The position numbers and the translations under genes are program-made. From Coniferiporia sulphurascens (taxonomy: Eukaryota > Basidiomycota > Agaricomycetes > Hymenochaetales > Hymenochaetaceae), in NCBI GenBank assembly GCA_002794785.1, contig NBBA01000020.1, positions 1-64,000 on the forward strand: a stretch of 64,000 nt of DNA, in the 5' to 3' direction. Positions 55,854 to 64,000 of the stretch are shown here, piece by piece; within the stretch, counting starts at the first letter, position 1; each line of letters starts with the position of its first letter. Under the pieces are notes generated by a model, which was not told the DNA's origin, ran no database searches, and saw only the letters and a program-made list of their open reading frames with translations.

Positions 55854-57077
55854 GGTGTCTCCTTTGACTGCATCATTTGCACAGTAGGTGCATGACTTAT
55901 GATGATTGACCATCAGGTGCTGGCCAGCACATTTGGCACAACGAGCCTGGGCTTGGCAGCCCTTCTTTCCATGTCCGAGTCCTTGGCAGCGCTCACACTG
56001 GGTGAGGCTGGGGCGGACCAGTGGGACCGAAAGGTGGAGGGAGGATCTGAATAGGTATACCCTGTTTCTTTTCAAAAGGCAAGCACGGGTTTGCCCATCT
56101 GGGTTGATGAAGGTGAACGATACTGGGCAAGTCTTCAATAGGGGAAGCTTTTCCAGTAGCATTGCATAGTGTGGTGCCACCACAAAGTCGAGGTGGCGGA
56201 GAGAGGGGTTTTGACGGACCTCCTTGAGGAGTGTCGCTTCAGTGATTGGGTGGGGGTTCTGCCCAAAGAAGACATCCGTACAGGGCACCATGGAGATGCG
56301 AAGTGTTGATCTAGGGCAAACTCTGGAAGGGGTCAGCTGGAATCAGTCAGAAATAGGCCGATCCACCAGTCAGGAGAGGCAGCGATCACACATATACTTC
56401 GTGAAGGCATCCGCATGGTGGTCGATGATCGCTGATGTGGTTGGGGTGGAGGAGGCTGGCCTTTCTGCAAAGGTGGTCACCAGGTTGCCCTTTGCATTGA
56501 ACTTGGAGGACAACACAGTGACCACGTCAGCAGTAGGCAGGGCCCGGAAGAAACCCTGGGCCAATTCAGTGAGGGAGGCGCCTGACTTATGCATAGCAGC
56601 AGGTGCAATGAGGTCCCATGGTGCTAGGACCAAGGTGGGTTCCTTGGCATACATTTTGGGCAGTGGGGGTGGTTGCCTGACTTTCTTCGCCTTCTTCACT
56701 GGGGTTGTCTGGGCTGCCGGGGGCTGGGGGAGGTTAGCTGTGATTGCTGCCAACTGTGCGTATGTCATAGGGGCTCCTGCTGGCATGACTTTCGCCGCAG
56801 CCTCTAGCTGAGCTGAGGTAATGGTTGTGGCAACCAGTGCCACAGTTGTGGGAGTGGGGGCGGTTCCTCCCATGTTGGTGGGAGTCTGCTGAGGGGCCTG
56901 TTGAGGCCTCGGGGCAGGGCAGGATGCCATGGAGGAAACCTGGCAGGTGAGGTTCCCCACGTGTAACACCCCAGCAGATTGGATCAATCCAATCCCATCA
57001 CTGACAGGGATCAGATCATTAGGCCATTAGGTACTAGTTACATAATTAAAATAACTGGAAAAACACGGCAACACAGT

Positions 57078-57131
57078 GGATTGAACACAGAGCCTCATTA
57101 ATTCAATTGCACAATTTTAACCACTAGGCTA
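57078..57131 (-). other. tRNA-like pol III promoter module, left arm
   Basis: On the minus strand: A-box-like TAGCCTAGTGG (57131-57121) and B-box-like TGTTCAATCC (57087-57078), 33 nt apart. Same order and spacing as the right arm but facing the other way, so both modules read outward from the central hairpin. Sequence between the boxes has diverged. Confidence 0.45.
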
Positions 57132-57201
57132 CAGACTCATATAATGAGATACAAACAGTAGAGAAGATATACCGATAAAATGATTACATAAGCCTGATGT
57201 A

Positions 57202-57504
57202 TGCTGTTATATTTCGATCCGATCTCACTGAATACTGCACCAAATCAAATGAAATAAAAACGCTCACAAGCGGTGTTTTAATACCTACAAAACGCAAGAA
57301 CACCGAGCCGATTAGGTGAAGAATTGAGCCCTCTAGGTCACAAGTATTATGAGTGAGAGTAATACTTGTGACCTAGAGGGCTCAATTCTTCACCTAATCG
57401 GCTCGGTGTTCTTGCGTTTTGTAGGTATTAAAACACCGCTTGTGAGCGTTTTTATTTCATTTGATTTGGTGCAGTATTCAGTGAGATTGGATCGAAATAC
57501 AGCA
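57202..57504. repeat. Central long hairpin of the foldback
   Basis: Left arm 57202-57349 and right arm 57360-57504 pair almost perfectly; I see one transition and a 2-bp length difference near the arm bases. Loop TGAGTGAGAG at 57350-57359. Transcription through it would give double-stranded RNA of about 145 bp. Confidence 0.9.
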
Positions 57505-57680
57505 ATACTATATGTGAATTCTGTACTGTAATTACATCAAGTAAAACACATAATGGCTATTACAATTTAAGGCTATTTTCTGGCCTAATAAGGCTGAAAT
57601 TTATAATGGGGGACTAAAAACTGTAGTCTTTGTCCTCCATACCTAATGCATATAATGCATAAAAGAATAAAAACTTCGAA

Positions 57681-57762
57681 GGAGATTATGGTCTAGTGGT
57701 TAAGGCTTTCATGTATATGTGCATTAAGGCTGTGGGTTCAAATCTGGGCTTTGCCATTTTTT
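57681..57762 (+). other. tRNA-like pol III promoter module, right arm
   Basis: A-box-like TGGTCTAGTGG at 57689-57699 and B-box-like GGTTCAAATC at 57735-57744, 36 nt apart, followed by six T at 57757-57762 that could terminate pol III. Stems of a real tRNA do not form (the T-stem bases do not pair), so this is a tRNA-derived, SINE-like promoter and not a tRNA gene. Confidence 0.55.
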
Positions 57763-58528
57763 CCAAATTTCCAAATTAGGCAACTTGGTGCTTGCCAATC
57801 CTTGTGATCAGATCCCTGTCACTGACAGCATTGGATTGATCCATTCTGCTGAGGTGCCTGCCCACGTCCACAGACAGGCATTTGACAATGTCTGCTAGGG
57901 CTGCAATCTGTGAGTTGGGGGGAGTAGGTTGGACTTGAGCCTGCAGTTTGGTCCTGGTGTTGAAGGTAAACAGGGCTCTGAAGGCTGAGGAGAAGGGTGT
58001 GCTGAGGGAGATTCATGCCCCCATCGTGGATTGGGCATATACTTGTTCTGCTGAGTGGGTGGCAATGTGGTCCGGGTCATCCTGTTCTTGTGTCCAGTAA
58101 GCTGTTGACAAGGCTTTGTGACTGAGGGCTGTTAGTTTCCCTAGGAACACTGCCGTTGATTGTACGACCAAGGTGGAATTGGTGGCCTCTTCGATCTCGG
58201 CCTTGAGGGTTTTGAGAGCCTTCTCGATGTTTGGTGCAAAGTCCGTCAGAGCTCGAATGAACTCTGAAGTGGCTGGCCGGTTGCGAGGGGTCTCAGGGGA
58301 GAGGACGTCGGCATTGTGTTTGCCTGTTGATGGTGGGGGTGTATGTGGGTCGTCCTGCATCTGGTTGTCCTCACCAGGCCCTGCTACAGGCTGGGCCTGG
58401 GCGACGTCAAAGGCAGTTTGGGCCCCTCGTTGTGGCCATTGGTGCAGGTTGTCGAGAGGGGCAAAGCAGTTCACCTTCTTGACCAGTAACCACCACCATC
58501 GACTAGTGCAGGTAGCTAAAACTCCCCC

Positions 58529-60567
58529 ATGTCTGATCCCAGTGTTTACTGGAACACTCTCCATCATACTTGACAACCCCTCCCACCCCCCACATTGGCC
58601 AGCGCCAATGCCGATAGGGCCGCTGGCACCAATGCTGCTGCCCTTGTTCAAGGAACGGCCGCCCCCACCACCCCCAACCCTCAACCCCTCACCGGCTTCC
58701 CGCCATTGACCTCCTCCCTGGACGTCCTGGCACCCTCCCCAGCCATTGGTGACTCCCAACTGGTGTCGGCCTATGACTTTACCACCCAAGCGTGCAACGA
58801 GTCGAGGCACGCATCACGAGCAGGCTCCCCAGCCTCCTCAGTAGGGTTGATCCATGGCTCCAATGAATTCAGCGAAACGGCCCCAGAGATGGCAGTCGAC
58901 CCCCATACCCCCCGCAACAGGTGGGAGGCGCAAGCCTCAGACGGAAACGTTCCTCTGCTGCCATGTTGCTGCTCACTCCAAGAGCAGTCCCCAGCACCTC
59001 AAACTATGAACCCCACACCTCGGGGTTCATGTACTCCCTCTCACGTGCCCTGGAAGACTTCGACAAGGAAACCGCAGATGCCTCCACCACTGACACTGAC
59101 ATCAAGGCAGTACAGTTTGTTGGTGATCTCCTCTGGAACATACAGCAGACCCTTGCCCACCTAGCAGAGGAAAAGAAGGACCCCCACCACCTCATTCTCC
59201 ACAATGCAGAGATGGCCTACAACTTCATGAAGAGGGGGAAAGTAATAGCCCTCCCAGAACCCTTTGCCCCAGCCTCCCCCCAGCAACACCCCCCGGTCAC
59301 CACCAGGACCCCCGCCACCGCCCCCATGACCCCAGAAATGAGGGCGCTGACTGATGCAGTCAAGTGCCTGACTACTGACGTGGCTTCTATTTCATGCCAG
59401 ATGGCTTCTATCAGCTCTAGGCCTGCCCCTTGTCAACAGCAACAACAACAACAGCAAACCACCACCCAGGCCGCCAGCATGGTGCCGCCCACCTCCTATG
59501 CCCAGGTGGCCGCAGCTGCAGCCCCTCTGACAACCGCTAACCCAGCAGCAGTGGCCCCTGCTACTGGAATGGTCATCACCCCAGCACCGAAAAAGAAGAA
59601 ACGCCAGCACAAGGTGCCCCCCCCACCCACTATGTATGCCAAGGACCCAACCTTGGTCCTCACCCCAACCGTCAGCATCTGTGCCGAAAATCAGAAATCT
59701 GCAATGGCCCTGACAAAGACATCATGTGAGTTTTTCACCTCCCTCCCCACTGCAGGCCAAGTCCCAGTCTTGTCCTCATCATATAACGTGAAGGGGAACA
59801 TCATGACCACTTTTGCAGTGCACCTGTCCTTGGCTAACCTGACCACAGAAACGATCATTGATTGTCACTCCGCAGCCTATGCCTCCCACATGTGCACAGA
59901 GTGCATCGCAGTGGGAATCACCATCCTGACTGCCTTCTCCCTAACCCCCTCCAGAGTCCACCCCCAGTCCACCCTTTGCATCTCTATGGTGCCATGCAAG
60001 GACTTCCTGTTCGGCCAGAATGGACACACCATTACCGAGAAGGCCCTCATGGCCGAAATCCGGCACAACTCGGCACTCTGCAACCTTGACTTTGTAGTCA
60101 CCCCACACTTTGCCACCACCGAGGACCACCTGCTGACACTCGACAGGTGCCCTGTGGTCTTCTCATTCATTGACCCCGATGGTTCCATCCATGAGCACCT
60201 CCTCAAGAGGCCCCATGTCTGGATGTTCGGATCTGCCCTTCGGCTCTCAGTCCCTCCCGTCCACCCCACCCTCACCCAGTGTGAGCAGTGCCAGGGCCTC
60301 GGTCATGGGACCAAGGGCTGCCGTGCCCAACCCTGCTGCACTGACTGTGCAGGTGCCCATTTGACCTGCAACCACCGCAAATCGTGCGCCCACTGTGCAA
60401 CAGATGCAGTGCCCGAAGGCGACACATGTCCCCACCCCCACCTCTGCAACAACTGCAAGGGTGACCACCCTGCCACCCTACTGGCATGCCCCAAGAAAAG
60501 GTGTTACTGCCAGATTGAAGAGGCCCTTGCTGCTGACCCCACTGATGAATAGATGGAGGAACTATGA
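58529..60567 (+). pseudogene. E19 ORF1 (Gag-like), early stop and frameshift
   Basis: ATG at 58529. TGA after 14 codons (sibling CGA), then open. One base is lost in a C run near 58915, and the next frame is open for 543 codons through poly-Gln (near 59434), Lys patch (KKKKR), KDPTLVLTPT and the knuckles (CEQCQGLGHGTKGC) to TAG 60550-60552 where siblings read CAG. The true stop overlaps the ORF2 ATG at 60564-60567. Very similar to intact E10 ORF1. Confidence 0.85.
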
Positions 60568-61258
60568 TAGAGACACTCTCTATCCTGCAGTGGAATGCCA
60601 CCCGCTCACTAGTGGCGATACATTCCCTAATCCCTGTCCTTACAACTGACCCCTCCCCCCCGCACCTGATTCTCATACAGGAACCACCCTGGTACCAAAT
60701 AGGGCTGCAACCCTCACTTACCAACCCAACTGGCACCCCGGTCCTCAATGTCCCAACCATCCCTAGCTATATACCTGTCCTACCACCAGAGGTCCATCCT
60801 CAGGTAGTCACATATGTATCCAGGGCCCTCCCCCCAACCTCATGGTCGATTCTCAGAGCCACCTCACACGGCACCGATGTACTGACGGTGGAGGTCCGAT
60901 CCCAACTCACCCTCCGGGTGTGCAACTACTATGGCATGCACCCCCCGGACCGAGAGAACACCCCCCCTCAGCACCCAGGTGAGTCTTTCTTATTCTCACT
61001 CCCTTTGGTGCTTGCCACCACTCTACTCATGGTGGGTGACTTCAACCATTGCCACCACACATGGTCCGATTTCCCAGTCCCACAATGAGATGACTTGGGG
61101 GTGCAACCCCTTGATGACTTTTTCCATGGGCATGGCCTGGCACCTGCCCACCTTCCTGATTCTGACTCACGGCCTGACGGCAATCGCCATTGGTGCCCCA
61201 TTGACATGATCTGGGCCCCACCTGCAGTCAACCCTGACTCTATTCTAGATTTGGCTAC
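60564..61258 (+). pseudogene. E19 ORF2 endonuclease segment, cut by E20
   Basis: Starts MIETLSILQWNATRS and runs openly through IQEPPWYQ and GDFN (near 61035) to TGA 61086-61088, the same codon that is stop in E9 and E10. It continues in frame through DSDSRPDGN to the E20 insertion just before the SDH codons. Confidence 0.82.
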
Positions 61259-61302
<44 letters not shown>

Positions 61303-64000
61303 CTGCAGTATTACATAATTACAAGCTGCCCCCCCAAAGGGGGGGCCCTAACTACATAACAATGGAGGCACCCATCATTGTGCATCACACAAAACTGGGT
61401 GGGGGCTCTGCTCCCCGAGGGGTGCCGAAGTGTGAAGAGTCCCTATTTAGTAAGAAGAAACGCAAGAAGGAGGGATACATATCGCTACGAACAAACCAAG
61501 CGGATGAGGGCAGGTTAAAGTAAGAAGCTTAGAAGTGGAAAGGGAGGGCGAGAGCGCTGGCCGAGACATATCTGTAGGGATTCAAAAGACGAGCACTAAT
61601 CAGCAGGGAAAGGAGGGAGCATACCTGATAGCTCCAAAAGGGCTGGGTCCAAGTCCTGGGTTCATGGTCTGAGCATACGACGCATGTAGTCCCTTAGGAG
61701 GTCCAAGTCCATATCTCTGTCGGTTGGGTGGTTTTCGAGTTCCATTGTGGCAAAGGCCAGCCGGATGGCACCCACAGTCCTGTCGGAAAGGCGGTTCAGA
61801 TGCCCCGTTAGCTTGAGCCAACGGCACAGAACCGGGAGGTGGTTTTCATCTGCCCACTCTGAGTGGTGGACTGGGAGAGGGTCCCAAGGTGGCCATACAT
61901 GTCGTATCCATGAGTGGAAAGTGCTGCAGCCACCTAGTATGTGTGCAGTCAACTGTGTAGGCCAGGGGGGGTGGTTGTGCCACCTGCAATGCGAAATCAG
62001 GCTGTGCCTGCACTGGTAGGCTGAGTCAAAACTCAGCCAGTAGCCCCCGTAGGGACCAGCGCAGCAGAGGACCTGTGTGACTGCCGAGAGCTCACTGCGT
62101 GGGTGGTCAACTGAATGCATAAGTAGCTTTCAAGGTCGGCGAGAGGGGAGGCCATGTACCGCCAAGTATTTGTCAGCAGTGGAGGCAAGGGGGTGGGTGA
62201 GTGAGAGTGTCCACCTATCCATGAGGGTGCGGATGGCGACCTCTTTTAGTGTGGAGGTTGACGGTTTTAGGTCGGATGGAGGGAGCTCCGTCACCAGTTT
62301 CGCTTCCCTGTCAGCCCATTCGTTGCTGGGGATGTCTGAATGACTGGGGCACCAGATGAAATGAATGGTGAGCTTGGGTACAAGTCCAGCAGAGTCTCCA
62401 CACCCGCCTTCCAGATGTGAAGGAGGTGGGCGCCGGGGGTGGCGGTCCATGTGTGGAAAAGGTGGAGTGCAGTCAGTGAATTGGACAGGAAGAAGATGTC
62501 TGATGCGACACACAGTTGTGCCGGGAGGCGGCGCACTACCCAGCCCGGAGCCGTGGTGAGGGAGAACTCCTTGGCATCTGTGGCCATTGCGCATGTAGGG
62601 GACTCCAGTCAGCGTGACCAGAGGCGGGTGGGGCCTAGCATTGTGCAGATGGCGGAGCCCGACTTTTCATCTATGCAGGAGCCATCTGTGAATACTTGGA
62701 CATGGGGGGTGGTGCCTAGGTCTCATGCGGCACAGACAAACTGTTTGTGGGTGTCAGTGCTGATGGGGGTGACAGGGGTGGTGAAGTGGACTTGGCCGTT
62801 TGTGAAGGCCAGGGGGTCCGTCCATGGGGGATGTGTGTATGCAGGGACCTGTTGAACCCAGGGGGCTTGGACCTGCAGAGAAAGGGAAAAGGGTCTGTTA
62901 GCTACATTTTTTAATAATTTATGGCCAATAGAGTGAGAGGTGCACCAGAGGTGCAAAGAATGGGTTGTCTTTATATATTCGAAATAGAAAGAGAGAGGGG
63001 GAACGGAGCAGAGAAAATTGGTGGAGTGGGGGGAGGCACCTTTGAAGATGCCCAAAATCCAGCAGCAGGCCGTGTTCTGCATGGCCTGGAGGCGGTTTAC
63101 CAGGGTTTTTTGGCGGCAGCCATGGTACCACACTGGCGCCCCCCATGACAGGACAGAGCGGATGCAGGAGGTGTACAGGCGGCAGAGGAGGAGGGCCGAG
63201 ATACCGCGTTGGGTGTTGCCCAAAATGCATAGGGTGGCAAGGGTGGAGAGTCCCTTGGAGTGCATGCATTTGACATGGGGCTTGAAGGAGAGGCCTGGGT
63301 CCCACCATATCCCCAACCACCTAAGTGGGATTGAGGGGTGGATCAGGGTGTTGGGGTCGACCTGAACACTGGCAGTGTCCCAGCCTTCATAGCCGGTGCA
63401 TCGCCGTGGGGGGTGAAAGTGGAGGCACTCCGTCTTGGTGGCTTTGATGTTGAGACTGATGGTGCCAAAGAGGGTGTTGAGTTGTTGGTAGGTGCGGGCA
63501 AGAGCGCAGCAGTTGGATGCCACTGAGGGACCTACACAGATAAGTAAATGGTCATCAACATATGCCAAGGCGGTGGTGCCGGCTTGGTGGAAGCGCTGGA
63601 GGACCACCCCCGTGAATATAGTTGACAGGATGGGGGAGACTGGTGATCCCTGGGGGGTGCTGAAGTTGGGTTTGGGGGCAGTAGGGAGGGTGGTGCCATC
63701 GAATGCGACCGCAACCTGCTGGTCCATCATGAAGGATAGACACCAGTCAGCCATGTCTGGTGCGCAACCAAGATCCAGCAGTTGTCGGTGGAGGAGTTGG
63801 GGGTGCACCAAGTCGAAAAACCCCTGGATGTTGACTGCTAGGACCGAGCATATGAGGCCCTCCGAGTGGGCGCATTCCGCAATCTGTAGGAGGTGCTGGG
63901 CAGCATCGTAGACCAAATGGCCCTGGCGTCCCCCGTATTGGTTAGGTGGCAGCCAGTTCCTTGTGTTAGCGAGGAACTGGAGCTGGTTAGCTATAATTTT
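61259..64000 (-). mobile_element. E20: minus-strand LINE 3' half, runs off the window
   Basis: Plus-strand view: about 14 ATT repeats at 61259-61302, the 3' UTR in reverse, then RNase H, post-RT and RT to the end of the window. The 5' part and right TSD are not visible. Inserted in E19. Confidence 0.88.
61662..64000 (-). pseudogene. E20 ORF2 fragment: RT to RNase H (broken)
   Basis: RT part open for 397 codons (63916-62723) with PQGSPVSPILSTIF and YVDD (near 63554). TGA near 62723, then RNase H with SNSL (sibling SDSL), a frame change near 62385, and TGA near 62130 and 61662. The last one truncates at MLRP where siblings continue to FPSD. Most stops replace CGA. The RT coding sequence continues past the window end. 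Confidence 0.84.

Larger units (their letters stand above)
56963..57860. mobile_element. Foldback (inverted-repeat) element, 898 bp
   Basis: Termini form an imperfect inverted repeat of about 50 bp (CAGCAGATTGGATCAATCC at the left; its reverse complement with few changes at the right). A flanking 7-bp duplication CCCACGT is at 56956-56962 and 57861-57867, and an eighth base differs. Inner arms 57202-57349 and 57360-57504 are about 98% complementary with a 10-nt loop. The middle arm regions have diverged and differ in length. Each arm holds tRNA-like A and B boxes facing outward. A TSD of 7-8 bp would fit a hAT-type foldback or MITE, which is inference. Confidence 0.82.
55854..58471 (-). mobile_element. 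E18: ORF1 part of a divergent LINE subfamily, minus strand
   Basis: Minus-strand ORF1 homology on both sides of the foldback element (55854-56962 and 57868-58471). It is cut at the left by the E17 tail within the zinc-knuckle coding region and at the right by the 5' end of E19. Sequence differs clearly from ORF1 of E3, E7, E10, E13 and E19 but resembles E11. Confidence 0.8.
55854..58471 (-). pseudogene. E18 ORF1, divergent Gag-like protein, split by the foldback
   Basis: In sense: N-terminal part (TAFDVAQAQPVAG, SPETPRNRPATSEF) to about 58013, TGA at GCA-TGA, then open to the foldback; beyond it the same frame continues at VGNLTCQVSS. The core block KEPTLVLAPWDL and the knuckle CERCQGLGHGKKGC are recognisable. 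Another TGA lies near 56367. It lacks the poly-Gln tract of the common type; a run of Ala/Thr/Pro occupies that place. Frame is kept across the 898-bp foldback plus 7-bp TSD. Confidence 0.75.
58472..61258 (+). mobile_element. E19: 5' half of a LINE, cut by E20
   Basis: Starts with CCTTCTTGACCAGTAACC (two to four bases shorter than E3 or E10). It carries the 57-nt 5' UTR, ORF1 and the start of ORF2. E20 cuts it at 61258 and its 3' half lies right of the window. Inserted in E18. Confidence 0.88.

Noticed and set aside
57681..57762. A functional tRNA gene
   Set aside because: A and B boxes are present, but acceptor and T stems do not pair, so it is at best a tRNA-derived promoter.
1..64000. CRISPR arrays, rRNA genes, bacterial operons
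   Set aside because: No regularly spaced repeats, rRNA signatures, operon-like gene spacing or Shine-Dalgarno patterns are seen; the content is eukaryotic retroelements.

Overview
This 64 kb window is eukaryotic repeat-rich DNA with no recognisable host gene. Almost every base belongs to a nested pile of one LINE (non-LTR retrotransposon) family, peppered with smaller elements. The LINE carries ORF1 (Gag-like, zinc knuckles) and ORF2 (AP endonuclease, reverse transcriptase, RNase H). ORF2 order, zinc knuckles and (TAA)n or A-rich tails resemble the I/Tad1 group. A fungus, possibly a basidiomycete, is my best guess for the host; this is inferred from element type, compact solo LTRs and CpG-type decay, and is not proven.

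I name the LINE copies E1 to E20 from left to right. Four are full length (E3, E7, E10, E13), each about 6.4 kb once younger insertions are subtracted. E3 (5683-22099) sits inside E2 and contains E4, E5, E6 and E7. E10 (29815-37025) sits inside E9. E7 (15478-21854, minus strand) keeps an open 1,314-codon ORF2, but both endonuclease Asp residues and the RNase H Asp read Asn. E10 keeps an open 672-codon ORF1. All other ORFs are broken, mostly by CGA-to-TGA changes. At the left edge E1 lies in E2, E2 in E8, E8 in E9 and E9 in E11, so the 5' parts of these elements lie outside the window.

Four other repeat families interrupt the LINEs, most with perfect 5-bp target duplications. LTR-A (two solo copies, about 1.34 kb, TGTTAG...CTAACA) contains a 215-codon ORF upstream of its TATA box. 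LTR-B (four solo copies, about 560 bp) has no large ORF. Element C (two copies, about 257 bp) has 5-bp duplications but no TG...CA ends. A single 898-bp foldback element (56963-57860) has a near-perfect central hairpin and outward-facing pol III-like boxes in each arm.

The right third is rearranged. E14 and E16 share a 16-bp target duplication flanking E15, although E14 now points the other way. This suggests that 49114-53709 was inverted by recombination between the 3' ends of E13 and E15. A 367-bp stretch (54552-54918) matches nothing else in the window.

Functionally the window is a retrotransposon graveyard that records its own insertion order. LINE expression would use a 59-nt 5' UTR, an ATGA stop/start overlap between ORF1 and ORF2, and a 3' hairpin just before the tail.
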